Assembly: GCA_031282085.1 (NCBI GenBank)
Contig: JAITEK010000128.1
Coordinates: 1 to 16,457, forward strand
DNA: 16,457 bases
Reading direction: 5' to 3'
Origin: Coriobacteriales bacterium
GTDB taxonomy: Bacteria; Actinomycetota; Coriobacteriia; Coriobacteriales; UBA8131
Shown here: one piece after another, positions 6,208-12,614 of the stretch
How the letters are laid out: each line of letters begins with the position of its first letter
How positions within the stretch are numbered: position 1 is the first letter of the stretch
Program-made: the position numbers and the translations under genes
Notes under the pieces: model-generated
Seen by the model: only the letters and a program-made list of their open reading frames with translations
Databases searched by the model: none
Told to the model about the DNA's origin: nothing

Positions 6208-7383
6208 ATGACTTTGTACATCGATACGCAGCAGGCCCTTGAGGACTTTGTCGTCCAGTGCACAGCGGCAACCACTCTTGCGATAGACACCGAATTCTTG
6301 CGCGAGAAAACCTACTACCCCCAGCTTTGCCTCCTTCAATTGGCGACCGAGAGTCAAGTCGCCATTATCGACCCACTGGCCTCTCTCGACCTCCAGACGC
6401 TCGTCCCTCTGTTCACCGACGAGCGCATCACCAAGGTCTTCCACGCGGGGGACCAGGACCGCCTCATCCTCTACCAGGCCCTCGGTACCATCACCAAACC
6501 GGTATTCGACACCCAGCGCGCCGCCTTGCTCCTCGGCTTGCCCGAGCAGATGAGCCTCGTTACTCTGGTGAGGCACTACCATGGCATCAGTCTTGAGAAG
6601 GGCGAGTCCTTCTCCGACTGGCTGCGCCGGCCCCTGGCGCCCGCTCAGCTTGCCTACGCGGCCGACGACGTGCGTTATCTGCCCGACATCTACAACACGA
6701 TGGTCTCCGAGCTCAAGAGCAGAGGCCGTTTGACCTGGCTCAACGACGACTTCAGGGCGATGGAGGACGAGGAACTGTACCGCGTCGATTGCGAGGAGGT
6801 CTGGAAGAAGCTCAAGGGCATCTCGTCACTCAAAAGCAGTCAGCTTGCCACCGTTCGCGCGGTCGCCTCCTGGCGCGAGCACCTTGCCCAGCAGCGCAAT
6901 CTCCCCCGCAAATGGATACTCACCGACGAGCTGCTTGTTGAGGTTGCCCGCAAACAACCGACTTCGCTGGAGGAGCTGTTCCAGATTCGGGGCATCAAGG
7001 ACAGACTGGGGATGAGGTGGTCCCAGGAGATGCTTGCGTCTGTGGCGGCGGCCGGTGAGCAGGCGCCGGGCGCATGGCCGGTTCGGGAGCAGACGCAGGG
7101 CCGCAGGGCGAGCACCACAGCAAAGCTCGACCTCATGAACGCCTTGCTGCACCACCGCGCAAAGGAGCTGCACATCGCAAGCTCCTTCCTCACGAATCGC
7201 GACGAGCTGGTCAGCCTTGCCGCGGGCACCCGCAAGGGCCTGATGATCCTCAAAGGCTGGCGACGCGAGCTTATCGGCGACGAGCTTTTGCGCTTGCTCG
7301 ATGGGGAGCTCTCGCTGGCCTTGGACGGCGAGGAGCTGAAGGTAACGCTCCTGTCACAAGCGGAGCGTCCCTGCGCACAGTAA
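6208..7383 (+). CDS. rnd: ribonuclease D (DEDDy 3'-5' exonuclease plus HRDC domain)
   Basis: RNase D trims the 3' ends of tRNA precursors and other structured RNAs, using two metal ions. Numbered from ATG 6208, Exo I is LAIDTEFLRE (D27, E29), Exo II lies around VFHAGDQDRLIL (D82/D84) and Exo III is LAYAADDVRYLPDIY (Y150, D154 in Y-x3-D), the DEDDy pattern. Residues about 205-285 form the HRDC RNA-binding domain, with a second HRDC-like helical segment at the C-terminus. The protein is 391 residues; E. coli RNase D is 375. An upstream in-frame ATG at 6184 would add eight residues but has no Shine-Dalgarno. ATG 6208 is preceded closely by GAGGCGG and further back by CAGGGA, and it gives the family-like MTLYIDTQQAL. 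Whether 6184 is used as a leaderless start is open. Confidence 0.92.
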   Translation: MTLYIDTQQALEDFVVQCTAATTLAIDTEFLREKTYYPQLCLLQLATESQVAIIDPLASLDLQTLVPLFTDERITKVFHAGDQDRLILYQALGTITKPVFDTQRAALLLGLPEQMSLVTLVRHYHGISLEKGESFSDWLRRPLAPAQLAYAADDVRYLPDIYNTMVSELKSRGRLTWLNDDFRAMEDEELYRVDCEEVWKKLKGISSLKSSQLATVRAVASWREHLAQQRNLPRKWILTDELLVEVARKQPTSLEELFQIRGIKDRLGMRWSQEMLASVAAAGEQAPGAWPVREQTQGRRASTTAKLDLMNALLHHRAKELHIASSFLTNRDELVSLAAGTRKGLMILKGWRRELIGDELLRLLDGELSLALDGEELKVTLLSQAERPCAQ

Positions 7384-7443
7384 AGGGATTATCGTCTACC
7401 ATAGTCCCAACGGAACTGTTCAAAGTGATAGGAGTGAGCCGTT

Positions 7444-8121
7444 ATGGCAGGGTTTAATATGTCTTATCTGCTGCTGATCGTCGTTACCCTTGCTGTGGGG
7501 TTTGGCACGCAGGCATATATCAAGCACACGTATCGGAAATGGAGCAAGGTGCCCATCTCCTCGGGCCTCACCGGCGCGCAGGCCGCTCGCAAGATGCTTG
7601 ACGCCAACGGGCTTTCGCATGTGGCCATCGAACGCGTTCCCGGTGAGCTTACGGACCACTTCAACCCTCAGACGAACATCGTTTCGCTGTCCGAGGGTGT
7701 TTACGGCTCCACGAGCGTTGCGGCTACCGCTATCGCCTGTCACGAGTGCGGGCACGCGGTGCAGCACGCGCGCGGGTTTGTCCCGGCGAAGCTGCGTGGC
7801 GCCCTGGTGCCCGCCGTCAACATCGCGGGAGGCGCCTGGATGATCGTGCTGATCGCAGGGATATTCCTGTCGATACTGGGGCTCATCTGGCTGGCCATCG
7901 CCCTGTACGCGGCCACGATTATCTTCCAGGTGGTGACGTTGCCGGTCGAGTTCGACGCGTCGCGTCGCGCGCTGGCCTATGTGAAGGGTTACGGCTTCTT
8001 GCCCGCGACCGAGACGGGCGGCGCGCGTTCGGTGCTCACGTCCGCCGCGCTGACCTATGTCGCCGCCGCGCTGGTCTCGGTTCTCCAGCTTATCTACCTG
8101 CTCGGTCTTACCCGTCGCTGA
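7444..8121 (+). CDS. YugP-type membrane zinc metallopeptidase
   Basis: This is a 225-residue membrane protein of the size usual for the YugP family (putative neutral zinc metallopeptidase). An N-terminal membrane helix spans about 6-24. The zinc site is HECGH (100-104), an HExxH motif, with the probable third ligand in the conserved PVEFDASRRAL (E169). Hydrophobic segments follow at about 122-165 and near the C-terminus (200-221). The N-terminal phrase GLTGAQAARKMLDANGL is typical of the family. Physiological substrate is unknown. AGGAG (7430-7434) lies 9 nt before ATG. It sits 60 nt after rnd and 28 nt before xseA on the same strand, so it is probably in an operon with them. Confidence 0.9.
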   Translation: MAGFNMSYLLLIVVTLAVGFGTQAYIKHTYRKWSKVPISSGLTGAQAARKMLDANGLSHVAIERVPGELTDHFNPQTNIVSLSEGVYGSTSVAATAIACHECGHAVQHARGFVPAKLRGALVPAVNIAGGAWMIVLIAGIFLSILGLIWLAIALYAATIIFQVVTLPVEFDASRRALAYVKGYGFLPATETGGARSVLTSAALTYVAAALVSVLQLIYLLGLTRR

Positions 8122-8149
8122 GCCCCGGCCACCCGCCCACCGCACGCAC

Positions 8150-9478
8150 ATGGCACAGCCACTCTCCGTCTCCGAAGCTCTGGCCCTCGCCAAATCCTCG
8201 CTTGAGCAGATAGCGGTCACCATCGTGGGGGAGGTCTCAGAACTCTCGGACAAACCAGGCTACAAGGCCATCTACTTCACCCTGACCGATGCCGCCGCCG
8301 CGCTGCCCTGCCTCATGTGGCGCAACGTCCAGCAACGCACAGGTGTTGAGCTGCGCAGGGGTATGCTCGTTGAAGCGACGGGTGTCTTCTCTCTGTACGC
8401 CGCCAAGGGCCGTATGAACTTCGACGTGAAGGCGCTGCGCCTGGCGGGGGAGGGCGAGCTGAGGCTCAAGGTCGCGCAACGGGCAAAACGGCTTGAGGCC
8501 GAGGGACTGATGGACCCCGCGCGCAAGCGCTCACTGCCAACCTGCCCCACCAGGATAGCGCTCGTTACCTCGCCGCGCGGCAAGGCCATCCACGATGTGT
8601 TGCGCACGCTGCGCCGCCGCTGGCCGCTGGCAGAAGTGTTGGTCGCGGGCGTGCCCGTTGAGGGCGCCGGCGCCGCGGAACACCTCGTCAGGGGTCTTGA
8701 GGCCGCGCAGGAATCCGGCGCGGAGTTGGTACTCCTCGTCCGTGGCGGCGGCTCCTATGAGGACCTCATGCCCTTTAATGACGAGGGTCTTGCGCGCGCG
8801 ATTGCGGCCTCGCGTCTGCCCGTTGTCACCGGCATCGGCCACGAGCCGGACAACAGCATCGCCGACATGGTCGCCGACGTGCGCGCCTCCACACCGACGG
8901 CCGCCGCCGAGCGCGTCGCGCCCAACCACGAGGAACTTGCGCTGAGCCTCGCCCACACGGGCACGAGTCTCACACGCCTGCTTACGGCAACTCTCGCGCG
9001 TGCCGAGGCCACGGTCACCCGGCTGCGCAACCGCCCGCTGTTCGCCGACCCGCAGGGCCTGTTCAGGACCGCCGAACTCAACCTGGAGAGCGCCGCCCTG
9101 CGCCTGCGGCAGTCGCTGCCTGCGCGGGTGCGGCAAGACGCCCGCACCGTCGCCACGCTGCACGCGCGCCTGGCCCTGCTCGGTACCCGGCTGCTGGAGC
9201 CCTACCGCACCGTTGTGCACATGGGCGCCGCGCGCCTGGAGGGCCTCTCGCCGCTCGCGGTGCTCGCGCGCGGCTACTCCGTCACCTATAACCAAAAGGG
9301 CCATATCATCAACACGGTTGATGCGGTAGACTTGGACGAGCGGATACGCGTGCGCCTCGCCGACGGTTCGCTTGAATGTACGATTGATGAATTGCGCCGC
9401 ACTGCCGATGCCGCTGATGCCGCTGATGCCGCCGCCGCGGCGTTGACCGCAAGAGATGAGGAGAGCAACCATGCCTGA
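8150..9478 (+). CDS. xseA: exodeoxyribonuclease VII large subunit
   Basis: XseA is the catalytic subunit of exonuclease VII, a metal-independent single-strand DNA exonuclease made of one XseA and several XseB chains. The N-terminal OB-fold domain is about 1-100 (LSVSEALALAKSSLEQ at the start). The catalytic core shows ALVTSPRGKAIHDVL (137-151), LVRGGGSYEDLMPFNDE (196-212) and GIGHEPDNSIADM then VADVRASTPTAAAE (228-254), all matching the family. A long helical region follows, then the conserved SPLAVLARGYSV. The frame is open further upstream to ATG 8057, but that extension runs within the peptidase gene and is unlike the family; ATG 8150 starts at the usual place though without a visible Shine-Dalgarno. 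This gives 442 residues. The C-terminal tail carries a DAA tandem repeat. The stop overlaps xseB by 8 nt. Confidence 0.94.
   Translation: MAQPLSVSEALALAKSSLEQIAVTIVGEVSELSDKPGYKAIYFTLTDAAAALPCLMWRNVQQRTGVELRRGMLVEATGVFSLYAAKGRMNFDVKALRLAGEGELRLKVAQRAKRLEAEGLMDPARKRSLPTCPTRIALVTSPRGKAIHDVLRTLRRRWPLAEVLVAGVPVEGAGAAEHLVRGLEAAQESGAELVLLVRGGGSYEDLMPFNDEGLARAIAASRLPVVTGIGHEPDNSIADMVADVRASTPTAAAERVAPNHEELALSLAHTGTSLTRLLTATLARAEATVTRLRNRPLFADPQGLFRTAELNLESAALRLRQSLPARVRQDARTVATLHARLALLGTRLLEPYRTVVHMGAARLEGLSPLAVLARGYSVTYNQKGHIINTVDAVDLDERIRVRLADGSLECTIDELRRTADAADAADAAAAALTARDEESNHA
9407..9433 (+). repeat. 9-bp tandem repeat in the 3' end of xseA
   Basis: Three consecutive units of GATGCCGCT, the last differing at one base, are in register with the codons and encode DAA three times (xseA residues 420-428). 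The unit length is a multiple of three, so slippage would lengthen or shorten the tail without a frameshift. It lies beyond the conserved domain. Confidence 0.75.
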
Positions 9479-9731
9479 GCAGACAGGTCCCGCACCGATA
9501 GACCCCACCAGCCTCAGCTTTCGAGAAGCGTCTGAGGAGCTTGAGGGCATCGTACGTCTCCTTGAGGGCGACCAGCTGGAGCTCGAGGAGAGCCTTGAGC
9601 GCTACGAGCGCGGCATCGTCTTGCTGCGAACGCTGCAAAGCCGTCTCGATGAGGCTCAGCAGAAGGTAACGGTGCTGCTCGGCGAGGTAGAGCCAGAAAG
9701 CGACGACAGCATCGATACCAACCTGAGCTGA
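9471..9731 (+). CDS. xseB: exodeoxyribonuclease VII small subunit
   Basis: This is an 86-residue XseB, of normal family size (about 70-90). The family pattern is clear: SFREASEELEGIVRLLEGDQ, then LELEESLERYERGI, then a heptad-like helix LQSRLDEAQQKV. These two helices form the dimerising coiled coil that packs on XseA. The start is ATG 9471, 7 nt after GAGGAG (9458-9463); an ATG at 9456 in the same frame has no such site. The start lies inside xseA with an 8-nt overlap, so synthesis of both subunits is probably translationally coupled, as the holoenzyme stoichiometry needs. The C-terminus is acidic. Confidence 0.93.
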   Translation: MPEQTGPAPIDPTSLSFREASEELEGIVRLLEGDQLELEESLERYERGIVLLRTLQSRLDEAQQKVTVLLGEVEPESDDSIDTNLS

Positions 9732-9748
9732 AAAGAAGGGAGACCCCT

Positions 9749-10096
9749 ATGTCGGATTGCCTGTTTTGTAAGATAGCCGCCCATGAGATACCAGCTACAG
9801 TCGTCTATGAGGACGACGACGTCATCGCCTTTGAGGACGTGAACCCCCAACTGCCGGTGCACACCCTCATCATCCCCAAAGCGCACTACGACCACATCGG
9901 TGACGATGTGCCCGCCGAGGTGCTCGGCAAGGTCTTCGGTGCGGTGGGTATCGTGGCAAAGCTCAAAGGGGTAGAGGATACCGGCTATCGCGTCATCACC
10001 AACACGGGCGAGGACGGCCGGCAGACCGTCCACCACCTCCACGTGCACGTTCTCGGAGGAGCTCTTATGCCCATCCGCATGGGGCCGGCGGATTAG
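9749..10096 (+). CDS. HIT family (histidine triad) nucleotide-binding hydrolase, HinT-like
   Basis: This is a 115-residue histidine triad protein. CLFC (4-7) followed by KIAAHEIPATVVYEDD is the classical HinT opening with its CxxC pair. The catalytic triad is in HHLHVHVLGG (95-104), H96-x-H98-x-H100. HinT enzymes hydrolyse AMP-lysine and other nucleoside phosphoramidates in the cytoplasm. AAGGGAG (9736-9742) lies 6 nt before ATG. The gap to xseB is 17 nt, so it is the last gene of the rnd-yugP-xseAB-like operon. Length and motifs are normal. Confidence 0.95.
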   Translation: MSDCLFCKIAAHEIPATVVYEDDDVIAFEDVNPQLPVHTLIIPKAHYDHIGDDVPAEVLGKVFGAVGIVAKLKGVEDTGYRVITNTGEDGRQTVHHLHVHVLGGALMPIRMGPAD

Positions 10097-10125
10097 GACA
10101 TACTGGTTCAGGACACCTAAACTCA

Positions 10126-10131
10126 TATCAT
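10126..10131 (+). promoter_or_regulatory. candidate -10 (TATCAT) for ackA
   Basis: TATCAT lies 23 nt before the ackA ATG in the 58-nt gap after the HIT gene, placing a start site about 15-20 nt before the ATG. No good -35 is visible. It would allow ackA to be transcribed independently of the upstream operon. Confidence 0.3.
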
Positions 10132-10154
10132 CTACAAGAAAGAGAGGGAAGCTC

Positions 10155-11345
10155 ATGTTCATCCTGGTGATAAACGCTGGCTCGTCGTCGCTCAAATACC
10201 AGTTGGTAGACAGGGACACGCAGGAGGTCGTCGATAAGGGCCTGTGCGAGAAGATCGGCCTGGAGGACTCTTTCCTCAAGCACGGACTCGACGACAACGA
10301 GGTCGTTGTAACGCTGCCGCTCAAAGATCACTACGACGCCATCCAAGCGGTCCTCGACGGCCTGCTCGACCCTGAGCGCGGCGTTATCGCAAGCCTTGAG
10401 GAGATAGGCGCCGTGGGGCATCGCGTGGTGCATGGCGGCGAGTACTTCAACGAGTCGGTCATCATCAATGACGAGGTCATCGCGCGGATACGTGAGTGCA
10501 TTCCTCTGGCGCCGCTGCACAACCCCCCTTCCCTCACCGGCATCGAGGCCTGCACCAAACTCATACCCGCCTCCCCGCAGGTGGCGGTGTTCGACACAGC
10601 CTTCCACCAGACCCTGCCGCCCAAGGCCTATATGTACCCGCTGCCTTACGATCTGTACGAGGAGCAGCACATACGCAAGTACGGCTTCCACGGCACCTCG
10701 CACCGCTACGTCGCGCAGCGCACGGCTGCCATCCTCGAGCGCCCGCTCGCAGAGCTCAAGATCATCACCTGCCACCTCGGCAACGGTTGCTCGATAAGCG
10801 CGGTCGACAAGGGCCACTCCGTGGACACCTCGATGGGCTTCACCCCGCTCGACGGCGTGATGATGGGGACGCGTTGCGGCACCATCGACCCTGCCATCGT
10901 CATCTATCTCATCAAGGCGCTGGGGCTTACGCCCGATGAGGCCGAGGATCTGATGAACCGCCAGTCGGGTCTGCTCGGTATCTCCGGCGTCTCCAACGAC
11001 CTGCGCGACATCCGCGCGGCTGCCGAGAGCGGCCACGAGCGCGCCCTGCTCGCCTACGAGATGTACGCCAACTCCGTTAAGCGGTTCATCGGTCAGTACG
11101 TCTTTGCGATGGCCGGCGTGGACGCCATCGTCTTCACTGCGGGCGTAGGCGAGAACGATGACCGCACGCGCCGCCAGGTCTTTGAGGGCCTTGAGCCGCT
11201 CGGCATCCTGCTCGACGAGGAGAAGAACCGCAAGCGCGGCGGTGAGCGCTTTATCTCCGCCGAGGATTCCCGCGTGAAGATCCTCGTCGTCCCCACCAAC
11301 GAGGAACTGATGATAGTCCAGGACGTCCTGGAGCTCATCGGCTGA
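10155..11345 (+). CDS. ackA: acetate kinase
   Basis: Acetate kinase interconverts acetyl-phosphate plus ADP with acetate plus ATP, the energy-yielding last step of acetate fermentation. The 396 residues match the family length. Signatures in order are LVINAGSSSLKYQL (4-17), VGHRVVHGGEYF, FDTAFHQTLPP (catalytic Asp region), YGFHGTSHRYVAQR (second family signature), ITCHLGNGCSISAV, DTSMGFTPLDG, MGTRCGTIDP and FTAGVGEND, ending in the conserved VPTNEELMI (the Glu that binds Mg). GAGGG (10144-10148) sits 6 nt before ATG. Its partner pta is encoded on the opposite strand, converging 100 nt away, instead of in the usual pta-ackA operon. Confidence 0.97.
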   Translation: MFILVINAGSSSLKYQLVDRDTQEVVDKGLCEKIGLEDSFLKHGLDDNEVVVTLPLKDHYDAIQAVLDGLLDPERGVIASLEEIGAVGHRVVHGGEYFNESVIINDEVIARIRECIPLAPLHNPPSLTGIEACTKLIPASPQVAVFDTAFHQTLPPKAYMYPLPYDLYEEQHIRKYGFHGTSHRYVAQRTAAILERPLAELKIITCHLGNGCSISAVDKGHSVDTSMGFTPLDGVMMGTRCGTIDPAIVIYLIKALGLTPDEAEDLMNRQSGLLGISGVSNDLRDIRAAAESGHERALLAYEMYANSVKRFIGQYVFAMAGVDAIVFTAGVGENDDRTRRQVFEGLEPLGILLDEEKNRKRGGERFISAEDSRVKILVVPTNEELMIVQDVLELIG

Positions 11346-11385
11346 GATTCGCGTCCTATTGCCGTTCCCGGCCTGTCGGCCCCGC

Positions 11386-11412
11386 AAAGATTCCCGCGCT
11401 CCGCGCGGGAAT
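11386..11412. repeat. ATTCCCGCGC hairpin repeat between ackA and pta
   Basis: ATTCCCGCGC (11390-11399) and GCGCGGGAAT (11403-11412) form a perfect 10-bp stem with a 3-nt loop. The left arm with its AAAG prefix recurs at 2791-2804. It sits in the middle of the 100-nt convergent gap. With no T-run on either side it is not a standard Rho-independent terminator, but it would form in both transcripts and could act as a bidirectional mRNA-end hairpin. Short palindromes of this type are dispersed in many bacterial genomes. Confidence 0.65.
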
Positions 11413-11422
11413 GACGAAGGAA

Positions 11423-11445
11423 AGCGCGCAGTGTGACACGCGATT
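11423..11445. repeat. diverged copy of the AGCGCGACACACG intergenic repeat
   Basis: It matches 2714-2736 at 19 of 23 bases, all differences being transitions. It ends exactly at the pta stop codon (11446-11448), so it fills the space between the hairpin repeat and pta. Confidence 0.5.
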
Positions 11446-12447
11446 CTAGCGTTGTCCCTGCGCCTGGACGGCGGTTATCGCTACCACACCCACTATGTCG
11501 TCGGCGGAGCAGCCGCGCGAGAGGTCGTTGACCGGTTTGGCGATGCCCTGAGTGATGGGGCCAAAGGCCTCCGCCCGGGCGAGGCGCTGCGCGAGCTTGT
11601 AGGCGATGTTGCCCGAGTCGAGGTCGGGGAAGATGAGCACGTTGGCCTGGCCGGCCAGGCTGCTGCCCGGCGCCTTTGAGGCGCCAACAGAAGGCACGAT
11701 TGCCGCGTCGAGCTGGAACTCACCATCGAGCGCAAGCTCAGGAGCCTTCGCACGGGCCAGAGCCACCGCCTCACGCACCTTGTCCACCGAAGGACTCTTG
11801 GCGCTGCCCCAGGTGGAGTGCGAGAGAAAGGCCACGCGCGGCTCAGCCTCAAGCAGCGTGGCGAAGGAGGCCGCCGAGCTGAGGCCGATGTCGGCAAGCT
11901 CCTCGGCGTTGGGATGCTGCACCAGGCCGCTGTCCGCGAAGATGAAGGCGCCATCCAGGCCGAACTCGCAGTTCGGCACAACGATGACGAAGAAGGCTGA
12001 GACGAGCTTGGTGCCAGGCGCTGTCTTGAGTATCTGCAAGGCGGGGCGTAACACATCGCTTGTCGCGTGCGTCGCGCCAGCGACCATGCCGTCGGCGTCG
12101 CCCAGATGCACCATCAGGATGCCGTAGTACAGCTCATCGCCCGCCAGCGCAAACGCCTCCTCGCGCGACAGCCCCTTGGATTTGCGCAGCTCATAGAGGG
12201 TCTCGGCATAACGCTCGCGCTGGGGGGAGTTCTGGGGGTCGATGATCTCGATGCCGCTCAGGTCAACGCCCGCGGCGCTCGCGGCAGCGACCGCAGCAGC
12301 TTCTGCCAAAACAAGGGGTTTCGCGAGCCGCAGCTCGTGTATTTGTGCCGCGGCGCGTAAGGTGCGCTCGTCGGCGCCTTCCGGCAAAACGATGGTCTTG
12401 CAATCAGCGCGGGCGCGCTCAGTGATCCTGTCGAGGAACCAACTCAT
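11446..12447 (-). CDS. pta: phosphate acetyltransferase
   Basis: Pta converts acetyl-CoA and phosphate to acetyl-phosphate, feeding AckA. At 333 residues it is the short, single-domain form usual in Gram-positives. It shows KTIVLPEGADERTL near the N-terminus, then MVHLGDADGMVAGATHATSDVLRPALQ, FADSGLVQHPNAEELADIGLSSA, VAFLSHSTWGSAKSP and the C-terminal LIFPDLDSGNIAYKLAQRL and GPITQGIAKPVNDLSRG, all typical. The frame is open upstream to 12642, but family alignment and the Shine-Dalgarno AGAAGGG (complement of 12454-12460, 6 nt away) fix the start at ATG 12447. A second ATG two codons upstream (12453) abuts the Shine-Dalgarno and is less likely. The leader carries a hairpin plus U-run (12476-12497), a possible attenuator. 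Confidence 0.96.
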   Translation of the reverse strand: MSWFLDRITERARADCKTIVLPEGADERTLRAAAQIHELRLAKPLVLAEAAAVAAASAAGVDLSGIEIIDPQNSPQRERYAETLYELRKSKGLSREEAFALAGDELYYGILMVHLGDADGMVAGATHATSDVLRPALQILKTAPGTKLVSAFFVIVVPNCEFGLDGAFIFADSGLVQHPNAEELADIGLSSAASFATLLEAEPRVAFLSHSTWGSAKSPSVDKVREAVALARAKAPELALDGEFQLDAAIVPSVGASKAPGSSLAGQANVLIFPDLDSGNIAYKLAQRLARAEAFGPITQGIAKPVNDLSRGCSADDIVGVVAITAVQAQGQR

Positions 12448-12475
12448 GGCCATCCCTTCTTCCGATGGGCAACTC

Positions 12476-12497
12476 AAAAAAGCGCCGGGCGCTTCTT
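12476..12497 (-). terminator. intrinsic terminator-like hairpin in the pta leader
   Basis: Read on the minus strand, AAGCGC, a CCG loop and GCGCTT (12494 down to 12480) run directly into six T residues (12481-12476). Further A-T and G-T pairs can extend the stem to about nine. It lies between the likely pta promoter and the pta Shine-Dalgarno, 29 nt before the start codon, and on this strand there is no gene immediately upstream to terminate. That position fits an attenuator or 5'-leader terminator, or a short stable leader RNA. Confidence 0.5.
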
Positions 12498-12516
12498 GGA
12501 AAAGAACAGTGTCCCC

Positions 12517-12522
12517 ATGATA
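12517..12522 (-). promoter_or_regulatory. candidate -10 (TATCAT on minus strand) for pta
   Basis: Plus-strand ATGATA gives TATCAT on the minus strand, 69 nt before the pta ATG and upstream of the leader hairpin, so a transcript from here would contain that hairpin. No clear -35. Confidence 0.3.
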
Positions 12523-12561
12523 CGGCATGGTAACGTGATGTGTGCGGTAAACTCCATCTAC

Positions 12562-12571
12562 GGTACAATAG
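12562..12571 (+). promoter_or_regulatory. candidate promoter -10 (GGTACAATAG) for the glycosyltransferase
   Basis: TACAAT (12564-12569) differs from the TATAAT consensus at one base. The whole decamer GGTACAATAG recurs on the minus strand at 16257-16248, also just upstream of a gene. Transcription would begin near 12576, leaving a leader of about 39 nt containing the GGAG ribosome binding site. The -35 is weak. Confidence 0.5.
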
Positions 12572-12614
12572 AAAGCCGCGACAGATGGTCTTTTGATTTT
12601 TTTGGAGTTGCCCG

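Noticed and set aside
8057..8149. Upstream extension of xseA to ATG 8057
   Set aside because: It lies within the peptidase gene and its Pro/Arg/Ser-rich translation is unlike XseA N-termini; ATG 8150 gives the family start.
8531..9550. 339-codon antisense frame opposite xseA
   Set aside because: Shadow frame; xseA and xseB are fully conserved on the plus strand.
10128..11387. 419-codon open frame on the minus strand opposite ackA
   Set aside because: The plus strand is an unmistakable acetate kinase with all motifs. Long antisense frames are expected in GC-rich codon usage, and the translation resembles no family.
12590..12604. T-rich run (TTTTGATTTTTTTGG) as a terminator
   Set aside because: No stable GC stem precedes it, and it directly precedes the glycosyltransferase ribosome binding site; more likely leader sequence.
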